Assembly (NCBI GenBank): GCA_048772705.1 | Contig: JBLWGC010000047.1 | Coordinates: forward strand, 124,001-188,000 | Direction: 5' to 3' | DNA from: Leidyana gryllorum EB-2025a | Lineage: Eukaryota > Apicomplexa | Length of the DNA stretch: 64,000 nt | Part shown: piece after piece, positions 20,707 to 30,076 of the stretch | Layout of the letters: every line of letters starts with the position of its first letter | How positions within the stretch are numbered: the stretch's first letter is position 1 | Notes under the pieces: generated by a model | What the model saw: the letters and a program-made list of their open reading frames with translations, nothing else | The model's database searches: none | Told to the model about the DNA's origin: nothing | Translations under genes and position numbers: made by a program

Positions 20707-23249
20707 ATGGACGTGACTGACGCCTTCAACGAGTTCCCGGCGAGTTTGGCGGAGTTGCCGCTGGACGTGGCGAAAAAGACCCTGGAGAAGACGGAGAAAG
20801 CGCACACGTGCTGCAGCGAGGGGCGAAATTGTTTATTCTACGCGGTTCTTCGTCCTGATGAGGACGAAGCGTGCGAGCTGTCCCGACTGATCCTTGAAGA
20901 GGAGATAGTGCCACGAGACCATGTCGACCTGTACGGACAAACCGCATTATTCTACGCAGGACGCGAGGGGCATCTGCGCTGCGTGGAGATGTTGGTGCAG
21001 GAGTTCTTTTTTGACGTCTCCCACGTGGATCACAACAAGCAGACTGTCTTGTTCTATGCTGCAAGAGACGGCCGGACTGAGACGCTGCAGTTCCTGGTTG
21101 AACATGGTGCCGACATCAACCATATTGACACGAATGGAGACACCCCCATCTTTTATGCTGCGCGTGACGGGCGCGCCGAGACGGTGCATAAGATGGTTGA
21201 GTTGGGAGCGGACTGCAGTATCCGGAACAAGAAGAAGGCATATGCGTCGACCATCGCTCGGAAACACGGGTACAAAGAGTTGGCCGCGGACTTGGACGCG
21301 CGTCGGAAGTCTCAACAACAACAGACTGTTGCTGCAACGAAGCTCAGTGAGACTGAAACTCCGACTTCAGCTCGAGGCGGTCGAAGACGTCGTCCTGCAA
21401 CCCGCGCTGCTGCAGCTCGACAGAAGCGTCCTCCCCCGCGTGAAGCTGAGAGTCCCGCTCCCAAACGTCGGCTGCGACGACGGACTTCGTACACAGCGGT
21501 TTCTGATAGTGTCAGTGAAGTTGAAGCCGAATCTGCTTCTCCGATAGCCCTTGCGGCTGCCACGGCCAGCGAGCCTCGCCCCTTTCCGCCATCCACTCAA
21601 CCGACTCCCCCCGATTCTTCTTCTGTACTCCACCCTGCCACTGCCCCTGCCAGCGCTGCAGCCTCGCCGATTGCTCCTTCTAACTCGACCCCAACTACAA
21701 CAACTGCTGCCTCTACGCCTTCAAGTTCCACTGCAACTGGATCTGCTGCTGGTGGGTCTGCAACTGCTTCCACCACGAGCACAACCGGAAACGCCTCTCC
21801 TCACCATAATAGCACTCCTCCTACCGCCTCTACACATTATAATAAATCCACAGCTGAGTCTTCCTCTCCGGCTCCCCAATTGATATCTCCGACTTCCGCT
21901 GCTGCTAATATTCCTGATCCCCCGGCCAGTGCAGCCACACCTCCTCCCAACAACCCCGCAGTGCTGCCCGAGCCGCCCCGGATTTCCTATACACTGCAAT
22001 TCCTCGGTCCTGATCGCTTATGGACCTTCGCTACACCCGCAAAGGTGCGCGAGTTTGAAGCTCTCTTCCCACAATTCGCTGTGTGGCCGCGGTCACAGCA
22101 GCTGCCTGAAATTGGGCTCGACGAAGACCCGTTCAGAGCAAAATGGCACCAACTCGCTCTACAGTAAGCGGCTGATTGTTGCAAATCCTCCTCACTTTTC
22201 CGCCAGATTGGTCAATTGTATGCTCGATGGTAGTGTGGAAGGCGCTTGGCTGTTTGCTCAGCCTGTGGACCCGAAAGAGTGGGACATTAAAGACTACTTT
22301 AGGGTGGTTAAGAAGCCTATGGATTTTTCCACGATTCGGAACTTTCTGTTAAAGGAGACACACTATCCCACGATATCAAGTTTTTGGGACGACGTGCAGT
22401 TGGTGTTCTACAACTGCATTCTATATAACTCTGCCGCGTCTAACGTTGGCGAAGTATGTTTGAAGGTACAAAAGGCCTGCGCCGATTGCGCCGACGAAAT
22501 TGGGGTCACCAAAATACTCGAAGAGGTGAGTGCGATTTTGACTGCCACTCTGATGATCTCCTTCAAAATAGGAACGCTTGCGAGAAACTGCTGCCCGAAC
22601 TGCCGCCGATGCAATCCTGGGACCTGAACCAACGCCTCCGTCTCCTCCCGCCACTACCACCACTGCTACTGTGGAGGACGAAGCTCCCAGTACGGCTGCC
22701 CCGTCGACGCCATCTCCGCCCCCTCCCGAGGCGTCACCGTCACCTGCCGCCTCTCCCTCGCCTGCTGCTGCGTCTCCTGTCATGAATGAGCAGCACGTTG
22801 TCAACGCAGCCACTCCTCCTTTATTTCCGAGTGATCTCGAGGTGGTGGCTGATAAGTGTGCTGTGGATAATAGTGGAGTGGCTGAGACTCCTGCTGCTGC
22901 TGCTGCTGCTGCCGTTCACACAGAGGACCCACTGCCCCCGGGCGAGAGTCGCTTTGCTGCCACAGTCCCGCCTAACACTGGTATGGACACGGACGCAGTA
23001 GCAGCAGCGTCGTCTGCTGCTCTGGGCGTGGCGGCTATGGAGGAAGGTGAGGTGTTGAACGAGAAGGAGGAGATGGGAGACGAGGTTGAGGCCCCTGCAA
23101 TCTCGGCTGCCGACGGGGAAGAAGGTGAAATCGAGCCCGGAGAAGAGACAGAGAATATGATGCCAAGTGGTACACTGACGGAAATCCATACCTCTTCAAC
23201 TGTCTGTTCTTCGTCTGCTCATGTTCAATCCTTGGAAACCGATTCTTAG
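20707..23249 (+). CDS. Ankyrin-repeat plus bromodomain protein (BDP1-like)
   Basis: Three exons. Residues ~40-195 carry ankyrin repeats (DLYGQTALFYAGREGHLRCV, NKQTVLFYAARDGRTETLQF, NGDTPIFYAARDGRAETVHK). A basic tract follows (RGGRRRRPATRAAAARQKR) and a long Ser/Thr/Pro/Ala linker. A bromodomain then spans the exon 1-2 junction: WLFAQPVDPKEWDIKDYF, VVKKPMDFSTIRNFL, FWDDVQLVFYNCILYN with the acetyl-lysine-binding Asn in 'LYN'. An acidic Ala-rich tail ends the protein. Ankyrin repeats N-terminal to a bromodomain is the architecture of apicomplexan BDP1, a chromatin reader that in Plasmodium controls invasion genes. It should read acetylated histones in the nucleus; that role is inferred by family. 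Confidence 0.88.
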
Positions 23250-23275
23250 TCGCGAAAAAATCAACTTTATTTCAA

Positions 23276-24001
23276 ATGGTCGGTCAGCAGCGAGTGAGAC
23301 TCATACAGAAGCCCGCTACCGTAACACGGATCACCAGTCGCCCTGGAGCTGTGACAAGAGTGTCTCCGACACCTCCTTTGATTACTCGCGTTGACCACGC
23401 TCCAGTTGATCATGTGACGCCGGCCGGCGTGACCAGAGTCACTCACGTGCCGCCTACGGTCCGGGTGACTCAGGTTCCCCCTCAGGTTCGAGTGACCACC
23501 CACGTGGCCGCTCCCACAGTGGTGGCCACCACGCCCTCTACAACAACAACGGTTGTGAACACTGCAACCCCATCTGTGGTGACCCAGTCGTCATCCGGCC
23601 CGACTATGGTGGTGAACACCGGCCCCACGCTCATGACCCCTTCGGTGCCCGCTCCCCATGCCACTATAATCCAAAGTTCGCCCACAACTGTTCACCACAC
23701 ACACGGAAGCCGTCGTCTGCACGTCGTAGGAGGAAGCGCGCCCCCAGTCAGGGTGGTTAGCGACTCCACGCCGGTAGCTGTCGTTCACAATGGGGGTTAT
23801 CACAATAGTTCCTGGCCCTGGCGGCGGAGAAGAGACGTTGTTGTCGTCGATGGAGGCCACAGCACATCGCGTGCCTGGACGTCGTTCTGGGTGGTGGTCG
23901 CAACAGTCCTCATGGGAGTTGGAGTAGCCGCCTATATGGTGCCCACGACGACCACCACAACGAGTTCAGAGGGTCGTGCCGAATACGTTCGTCTGGAATA
24001 A
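23276..24001 (+). CDS. Putative tail-anchored membrane protein with TRV-x-P repeats
   Basis: Single exon, 241 residues, starting 26 nt after the upstream stop. The N-terminal half is built from short repeats with a TRV or RVT core separated by Pro and hydrophobic residues (VTRITSRPGAVTRVSPTP, GVTRVTHVPPTVRVTQVPP), then a Thr/Val-rich stretch. A basic patch (WPWRRRRDVVVV) precedes a single hydrophobic segment near the C-terminus (FWVVVATVLMGVGVAAYMV), followed by a short Thr-rich tail. There is no signal peptide, so a tail-anchored topology with a cytosolic repeat domain is likely. I do not recognise the family. The stop codon TAG of the upstream gene could supply its trans-splice AG. Confidence 0.7.
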   Translation: MVGQQRVRLIQKPATVTRITSRPGAVTRVSPTPPLITRVDHAPVDHVTPAGVTRVTHVPPTVRVTQVPPQVRVTTHVAAPTVVATTPSTTTTVVNTATPSVVTQSSSGPTMVVNTGPTLMTPSVPAPHATIIQSSPTTVHHTHGSRRLHVVGGSAPPVRVVSDSTPVAVVHNGGYHNSSWPWRRRRDVVVVDGGHSTSRAWTSFWVVVATVLMGVGVAAYMVPTTTTTTSSEGRAEYVRLE

Positions 24002-24651
24002 GAAGGAGAAGAGGAGGAGAAGGGCGATGCTGATGATGATGCTGACTTTGGTAGTGCGACTATGTGAAGGAGGACAAAATAAACGGATGCTGCGTTCCGC
24101 CCATTCGTCGGGCCCACAATGACCACAAGACATTCATTTGACTCTCAACAAGGAACAATAAGCGCGCACGAATTTCGAGGAGGAGTTCACCACAGCGTAT
24201 ATAGACGACAAATTTGTGTGTGGAATAACGTGTGTCAGTAACCAATAGATTATCAAACAATGTTCGAGCAGCGCCGACAGAGAACGCTTGCAGATCTTGG
24301 GCTGCGCTCCATTGATATTCACCTCGGCGCGAGCAACTGTTTGTGTGCGTGTGTGTGCGAGTTGGCGGTTCGGGTGGAGTGTTTACTTGTCGCTCGCACA
24401 CACGAGACGTGGGGACAGTGACCGCTCGCTAGCTATAGCGCGCACACATCTGATCCCTTTCCAGCCGGCCAGTCAGCCCTTCACGTGCGCACAGCAGGCC
24501 TTGGTGTGCGGGTGCGTAAATGTGTGTATAGAAGAACGAGCAGGCAGGCTGTGGTGCAGTGTGTGTGTGAATGAATCTGTGTGTTCAAAGCGGATGGCAT
24601 CACGCGGCGGCCGGACAATTAGCGCGCGCGGCCCGCGAAAAATCATCATCA
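24002..24651. other. Convergent intergenic region, TG-rich
   Basis: About 650 bp between two convergent genes. It contains a GAA/GAT-rich stretch just after the upstream stop, an AATAAA-like signal near 24076, and several (TG)n-rich blocks at 24340-24600. Short frames on both strands have simple-sequence composition (His/Thr runs from TG/CA repeats) and look non-coding. No tRNA or snRNA was recognised. Confidence 0.5.
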
Positions 24652-25500
24652 TCATCTCATTGTATAGCAACGAAAAACCGAGCAGGTTGGTGGGGGTGTA
24701 GTAGATTCATCGAATGCGATTATATTCGGTGGTGTCGATTGCTCGGTGGAATCTGTGGTTTGTGAAGCTGAGCGTTGTGCCTTGCTGTCAACTGTGAGTG
24801 GGATAGCAACGGGCGACGGGGAAGGAGCGAGTGGTTCTCCGTTGTTGATCCGCTTTTCGAGGAGAGCTGCGATCTTAGTGACCAAAAGGTCGATTGCAAT
24901 GGTGTTTCCGCCACCACCCGGAAGAATAATGTCAGCATAACGCTTGCAGGGTTCTACAAACCTCTCGTGCATTGGTTTGACTGTGGTAAGGTATTGCTCG
25001 ACGACTTGGTTAACTGTTCGACCTCGCTCATCGACATCTCGCAAAAGGCGGCGCAGAAAGCGCACATCGGCATCGGTATCGACGTAAACTTTAATGTCGA
25101 TAAAGTTTCGGACTCGCTCGTCGGTAAGCAAAAGGATACCATCGAGTAAAAGCACGTCCTTGGGTTCCAAGCGCAATGTCTCGGCTTTGCGACCGTGCGC
25201 GGCGAAGTCGTATAATGGCATCTCCACGGTTTCACCGCGGCAGAGAGCCTCGAGGTGCGAGATAAGTAGATCATTTTCCAAACTATCGGGGTGATCATAA
25301 TTCAATTTTCGACGGTCTTCGATATCCAACTCGGGATGATCCTTATAATAAGAATCGTGGAAGATGAACCCCACACTGCGACCCTTCATCTGTGCCATGA
25401 TCTTATTCAGCACAGTGGTCTTCCCACTCCCACTTCCACCACTCAGAGCCACGAACACGGGCCGCCGTGTCGCGCTCGGCGGGGAAGTGTCGTTCTCCAT
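24652..25500 (-). CDS. UCK: Uridine kinase
   Basis: This enzyme phosphorylates uridine and cytidine in pyrimidine salvage. 282 residues, single exon. The Walker A motif is ALSGGSGSGKTTVLN. Family motifs follow in order: IFHDSYYKD, LNYDHPDSLENDLL (nucleoside binding), MPLYDFAAHGR, DVLLLDGILLL (Walker B-like), VYVDTDADVRFLRRLLRD, ERGRTVNQVVEQYL, and ERFVEPCKRYADIILPGGG. There is no fused uracil phosphoribosyltransferase domain as found in some UCK-like proteins. The last ~50 residues are a Ser/Thr/Pro tail without homology. Its ATG lies 13 nt downstream of the stop of a small gene on the same strand. Confidence 0.95.
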   Translation of the reverse strand: MENDTSPPSATRRPVFVALSGGSGSGKTTVLNKIMAQMKGRSVGFIFHDSYYKDHPELDIEDRRKLNYDHPDSLENDLLISHLEALCRGETVEMPLYDFAAHGRKAETLRLEPKDVLLLDGILLLTDERVRNFIDIKVYVDTDADVRFLRRLLRDVDERGRTVNQVVEQYLTTVKPMHERFVEPCKRYADIILPGGGGNTIAIDLLVTKIAALLEKRINNGEPLAPSPSPVAIPLTVDSKAQRSASQTTDSTEQSTPPNIIAFDESTTPPPTCSVFRCYTMR

Positions 25501-25513
25501 TCCAACCGAAAAA

Positions 25514-25846
25514 TTAGCCGCAGATTTCTAATTTTTCCATTGCCCTTCGGCGACGAAACTCCCCATCTCCGCCGCTCGTGGAGAAAGCTGCTTTCTCCAC
25601 CTCCCGGCTTTGACGTAAAAACTCATCCAAATCAGGACGAGCAGTATGACGCCCCTTAGTAATCAAAGGAGCCTTGCACTTTGTTCGATCACTGGGTACT
25701 TCACTCGCAACCTCTACCGCCGAAATTATAGGCTCCCAAGGCCACCTCAGAAACCTGAAAACACCGTCCAAAACATCCACAAAAGTCCTTCCACAAACTG
25801 CACTTTCACCAAACTCCTGCTTCATCATAACGTGCTTATCACACAT
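25514..25846 (-). CDS. Small basic hypothetical protein
   Basis: An open frame of 110 residues between uridine kinase and the divergent patatin gene, with composition typical of coding sequence (VEVASEVPSDRTKCKAPLI, ARPDLDEFLRQSREVEK). No domain is recognised. Start could be the ATG at 25846, only 9 bp from the patatin ATG on the other strand, or an internal ATG pair at MMKQEFG. Its stop is 13 nt from the uridine kinase start, matching local spacing for true genes. An unspliced-exon or chance ORF cannot be excluded. Confidence 0.5.
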   Translation of the reverse strand: MCDKHVMMKQEFGESAVCGRTFVDVLDGVFRFLRWPWEPIISAVEVASEVPSDRTKCKAPLITKGRHTARPDLDEFLRQSREVEKAAFSTSGGDGEFRRRRAMEKLEICG

Positions 25847-25855
25847 TTAGCCACC

Positions 25856-27192
25856 ATGTTAATTCAAGCCGCCCTGGACCTCGTCGCTAGCGCATTCACA
25901 GCCTCTCTCACCCATCTTCGCGTGCACGATGATGGTGAAGAAGAACCACCACAAGCCTGTCCATATCCAGTTGGATTCAGCTTCGCTCCAGCAGGCCTCC
26001 TGATGCCATATCATTTGGGCGTCCTCGAGTACCTCAAATTCGCAGGCATCTTAACACCCGAAACGCCAATAGCGGGATCTTCAGCAGGTGCTTTGGCAGT
26101 CGCTTGTGCCACAGTTGATTATCCCATCGAAGACACAATGGAAGCAATATACAAGCTGGAAGACTCGATTAGGTAACCTGTCCCTACCCATTATTCTCAC
26201 CGATCGAACGTGTGTGTTCACAAATCACAGACTGACCGGGGCGCGTGCGCGGCTCAAGGAACCTCTAGTGGACGCCTTGGAGGCTTTGCTCCCTGTTGAC
26301 GCCCATGAAATCTTCAATGCGAGACCGGCGGGAGCTTACGTCACTTTCAGTTCCTTGACTTCCAAGAAGAACATGGTGCGCTACTTTACCAGTCGTGAAG
26401 ACCTGTTAGAGTGTGTGCTCGCAAGCTGCAATATTCCCTTCTATCTCAGCTCGTCAGGTTACATCGAATGCAGAGGTGAGCAGATAGGTGCACTCTCCTT
26501 AATGTTGGCTCGCGTTCGCGGCACATATACGCGTGAAACCCTGTACAGTCGGCACACCTCAACCCCGCTGCTGACCCACGACACCATTCTTGGAGAGTGT
26601 TTCGTTGCCCACCCACCCAATTATACCTTCGCTCGCTATCTTTTGACTCGCTTCGTTTTGTTCAGGTATGAAGGCAATGGACGGCTTCTTTGCTGACATG
26701 ATGAACTTTGGATGTCCAAAGATCCCGGGAGTAGAGCGTCAGGTTCGAGTGTTGCCCTTTCCAGCTCGTCAGGTGGCGTATCGTCTCAGTCCGAGAGATA
26801 CGATTTCTCCAGATCTAATACTGATGGAAGACTTAATTCTCGAGAAGCACAAGAGGTGGTTTGAGGAAGTCTACTTGACTGCCTATCCAGCACACCGACG
26901 GTCCTCTGAGCCTCCCATAGCAATAAATCCAGACACTTTTGACATTTGGTTGCGGCTGCGCTATGCGTTGAACGCGGCCCCTGACGACGACACCATCCTC
27001 CACTTTTTCGACGCAGGAAGGCGGGACGCTTTTCGGTGGTTGATGTGCAACCAGGGCACTTTTCGACCACCTTTTCACCAAGGGGACTGCGTCAAGCTGT
27101 ATCCGCTGCTGGGACAGACAGCTTGTTGTCCAGTAGGACGGTTCGAAGACACCTGCGAGCGATGTCGTTGCGGTGTTAGACAGCCCGACTGA
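25856..27192 (+). CDS. Patatin-like phospholipase
   Basis: A lipid acyl hydrolase with the patatin Ser-Asp dyad. Three exons: the first intron follows KLEDSIR, the second follows GYIECR. The oxyanion-hole region reads FSFAPAGLLMPYHLGVLEYL. The nucleophile is in AGSSAGALAVACA (GxSxG), and the catalytic Asp is in AMDGFFADMMNFG (DG motif). A Pro/aromatic-rich C-terminal domain follows, ending in clustered cysteines (TACCPVGRFEDTCERCRCG) that might be palmitoylated or bind metal. The sequence most resembles the PNPLA/adiponutrin side of the family. A TTTAG acceptor sits five bases before the ATG (CCACCATG), fitting trans-splicing. The substrate is not predictable from sequence. Confidence 0.85.
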
Positions 27193-27230
27193 ACGAGGAG
27201 AGAGCATGCACACATATATTTTTGAGCTCC

Positions 27231-27443
27231 ATGTGGAAGGCTTTCCAGGAGGCATGTTTTGGATGCTGTTGTCCAACCGCCTACCCGTCAGCCGCTCGGC
27301 GAGATGAATGGCGAGAGTATATGGCTCGGGAGTGGATGAGTGGGAATTCGCGCACTGACCTCGAAGCGCCACTCGTTCCGGGGCCGCCGGACGACATGGA
27401 GACGAACTGCGGTGACGAGAGCCAAGAAGAGCAGCCTGCTTGA
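27231..27443 (+). CDS. Small Cys-rich protein downstream of patatin
   Basis: A 70-residue open frame beginning MWKAFQEACFGCCCPTAYPS, with a CxCCC-type cluster near the N-terminus typical of palmitoylated peripheral membrane proteins. A charged middle (RRDEWREYMAREW) and an acidic tail (DDMETNCGDESQEEQPA) follow. It starts 38 nt after the patatin stop on the same strand, matching the tight spacing here. No family is recognised. It may be a separate gene or noncoding 3' sequence. Confidence 0.45.
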   Translation: MWKAFQEACFGCCCPTAYPSAARRDEWREYMAREWMSGNSRTDLEAPLVPGPPDDMETNCGDESQEEQPA

Positions 27444-27968
27444 GGCACAGCCAAGGCGGAATGGCGTGAATGAATGAATGAATGAACGAATGTTTGGCAG
27501 TGATCAGTGGGGCAGACAGGCGTTGAGGCAGGCGGCTCCATATTGTTTACTGCTCTCAGTCGTTGACTACTCTCACTCTTCGTCTGGTGCCTCGTATTGT
27601 TGCCCCCTGCCATCATTGCTGCAAGTATTGAACATAGATTAGAGCGAGATTTGCAGAAGGAGAACCGCCCCGGGTTGTTTGTGTGGCAGCTTCGTGTTGT
27701 CGCCCATCCAAAGGGTGTTATGATATAGAGAGTAGAGAAGTTGCCCCTAATTTTCAGTCATGTGGACCTTTTTGTATTGAGAGGACTGACTACTTATCGC
27801 GTTGTGGGCATTGTCTGCCGCTCTGAATTGTGACCGATCTCTCTTCTCTGTCTGTGTGTGGGCACAAAATTGATTGTCTTATTGAAGAGGTGTTTGAAGG
27901 TAATTTTTGTATTCGCAAATGGGTAGCAACGGCGTGATGTTGGCTAGCTATGGTTCACAGAAATTTCA
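27444..27968. other. Convergent intergenic region
   Basis: About 525 bp between two convergent genes. It has a short (GAAT)n run at 27467-27490 and nothing else clearly structured. No convincing ORF, tRNA or snRNA was seen. Confidence 0.5.
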
Positions 27969-29735
27969 CTATGACAGGGGGGTTTCACCACCGCCTCCCC
28001 CAGTGGCAGGTCTGGTTGGGAACTCTCTGGGTAGAGATAGGAGATGATCGATGAGAGCAACAGAGCGTGGGGACCAGCCTGGGAATCTTCGTTGTCCTGC
28101 CGTAGCTTGTATTTGCAGCGAGTCGGTTTTGCAGGCTTGGTATAGAGTGTTGAGATCGCGCCATAAAGGAAATACTTCTTCCATGAGGTCCAGTCGGAAA
28201 GTTGTTTTGACGAAGACTTGGGCGAATTCGTGTCGGTAGAAGGCGGGGTGTGTAGCCATAAAGATGTCGAGCATAATGGTGGCGATGAGTCTGGACATTT
28301 CTAGCACAGGATAAGTCATGTTGATAAAGCAGAAGACGGAGACACAGAGTAGAAGATCTACCATAGTCTCTGCGAGCGGTATGAGTCCCGAGTGTGGAGT
28401 GTCTTCAGCAATTGGGCTGATGATATACTCGAGCATACTGCCGACGAGGTTATGGTTACTGAGGCGGATCCCCACATCCCATATTGACATTCGCATACCG
28501 GTCATTGTTTCAAATTTGGGAGCGAAACGATCGATTGCGGCGAGATATATCATTATCCAATCAACGGGTGTTTTGTGCATTAAGCTGCCGCCTTTGAGAT
28601 ATGACACAATGTACATTTGAGAGATGACGAGGTCACGCACGTTATTCACGTGTGGTACCTGGTTGACAAACCATCGCGCTTTGGTCATCTGTTTGTAGTC
28701 ACATTCACTGCAGACGCCGATCAGTACACAACTGGTACTGATACGCGGGATGTACTCGGCTTTAGGCATTATTCCACTGGCCATCGCCACATCAAAGGCG
28801 TGGACAGCTGTGAAGAAGGAACTTATGGGCCATCCCATGGTCTCTATGACCCGAGCCATCCAGTATATAATAGATTCACGACTCTGGGGAGCCGACTCAA
28901 TCGTCGTACTCTTTGCCTCCCGGAACTCATACAAAGCCGCAGCTATCGGTTGGCACGGCAGCACACGTCGCACAGAATTGCTGCGGCTCGTGCAAGTAGT
29001 ACGAGCGGTATGTAGATTTTCTCCACCACAACTCGGACAGTAATCCTCGTCATCCACAGGAGCAGTACAGTAATAAGACTCACCACCTTTCATGGAAGGA
29101 GACGACGGAGTGCTGCCACGGCATTTGCAGATCCTCGAACGGCCCAAAAACTGTCGCGATAGTCTTCTCATACCCAAACGATATTGTTGATCAATTGCAG
29201 ATGATGCCGCTGCCGACGCAGCGTCGCGTGATGCTGTGAGCTCATAGTTCTTCACCGCTCGTAACATTTTCAGTGGCACCACAGTCGCTGCCTCCGCTGC
29301 CAACAACGCGTCATACACACTTGGGTCACTGACCGCCTGTGTCCAACTCTGTGACAGCTCGCGCAGCTTCAGAGCCGCTGCCCGAGTTGGGCTCAGCCAT
29401 CCCCATAGGACAGGGATATACTGCCTCAGAGTTCGTGGCTGATATCGAACGCGATCATCCACGTTTCCTCCCGGGAGATCAGACTGGCTACGATGGAACT
29501 GAGCGGGATACGATCCTCGATATTGTTGTTGTTGTTGTTGTTGATGTTGTCGAGCAGAAGGAAATGGGGAGTCCAGTAGAATCGGACCGGCAGTCCTTTG
29601 ATGCATTAGTCGGCGGCTGGTCAGACTGCCCGCCGGCGGATTCGATGATCGCAACGGCAGGTGCGAGATCGGCTGCTGGTGACCATGGGGGTGGTCTGAC
29701 CAAATAGACTTGTGGCACGGAACTGGACCATACAT
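27969..29735 (-). CDS. Cyclin-like protein with polyglutamine tract
   Basis: A long single open exon of ~588 residues from the ATG at 29735 (MYGPVPCHKSIW). The frame continues upstream without an ATG, so a 5' exon is possible. Near the N-terminus is a Gln run of eight encoded by CAA repeats. The middle has a cysteine cluster (ICKCRGS, DYCPSCGGENLH) that could be a zinc site. The C-terminal half looks like a cyclin box pair: RESIIYWMARVIETMG, FFTAVHAFDVAMASG, PRISTSCVLIGVCSE, YIVSYLKGGSLMHKTPVDWI, then a second helical bundle (MVDLLLCVSVFCFINMTYPV, SRLIATIMLDIFMATHPAF). The cyclin call rests on helix pattern and the (R..I.W) start; partner kinase unknown. Confidence 0.6.
   Translation of the reverse strand: MYGPVPCHKSIWSDHPHGHQQPISHLPLRSSNPPAGSLTSRRLMHQRTAGPILLDSPFPSARQHQQQQQQQYRGSYPAQFHRSQSDLPGGNVDDRVRYQPRTLRQYIPVLWGWLSPTRAAALKLRELSQSWTQAVSDPSVYDALLAAEAATVVPLKMLRAVKNYELTASRDAASAAASSAIDQQYRLGMRRLSRQFLGRSRICKCRGSTPSSPSMKGGESYYCTAPVDDEDYCPSCGGENLHTARTTCTSRSNSVRRVLPCQPIAAALYEFREAKSTTIESAPQSRESIIYWMARVIETMGWPISSFFTAVHAFDVAMASGIMPKAEYIPRISTSCVLIGVCSECDYKQMTKARWFVNQVPHVNNVRDLVISQMYIVSYLKGGSLMHKTPVDWIMIYLAAIDRFAPKFETMTGMRMSIWDVGIRLSNHNLVGSMLEYIISPIAEDTPHSGLIPLAETMVDLLLCVSVFCFINMTYPVLEMSRLIATIMLDIFMATHPAFYRHEFAQVFVKTTFRLDLMEEVFPLWRDLNTLYQACKTDSLQIQATAGQRRFPGWSPRSVALIDHLLSLPREFPTRPATGGGGGETPLS
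29520..29546 (+). repeat. (GTT)n trinucleotide repeat encoding polyGln
   Basis: A run of TTGTTG on the plus strand is read as CAA codons on the minus strand, giving the Gln tract in the cyclin-like protein. The repeat is nearly pure and therefore likely length-variable. Confidence 0.8.
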
Positions 29736-30076
29736 CGTTGATACAAAGGGCAACAAGATAGGAGGAGAAAATCCGACTCGCAATCCACGCTCACAGCTCT
29801 GGGGACGTAGTTCGTACTCCGCAGCGTCAAGATGTACAAAGGGGAGGAAGTCAACCAACGGGTGCCGCGTGTTCTGTGTGTGTATATATCTTAATTCTAA
29901 CTAACTAGAATATGAGCACAGTCGCAAAGACAAATGGCACATAAAGAGACAATTCACCCCGTGTCTCCTTTGCCAACACTCCAATTTGTTGCCAGCTCAC
30001 ACGTCCCCCAACACCTTGGCACCTCCTCAATCCCCATAACTTCCCAAGATGGACTTTGTGCTATTTTTAGCCCAAA
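29736..30076. promoter_or_regulatory. Divergent intergenic region
   Basis: About 340 bp between two divergent start codons. The right side ends in CTATTTTTAG|CCCAAAATG, a pyrimidine-rich AG acceptor seven bases before the ATG at 30077, fitting spliced-leader addition. No TATA-like element was confidently identified. Confidence 0.45.

Noticed and set aside
24060-24401. Possible 113-residue minus-strand gene
   Set aside because: Begins in TG/CA simple repeat giving Thr-His runs; no domain and no matching splice structure.
29521-29550. Repeat tract as a CRISPR or satellite
   Set aside because: It is a simple trinucleotide repeat within coding sequence and has no spacers.
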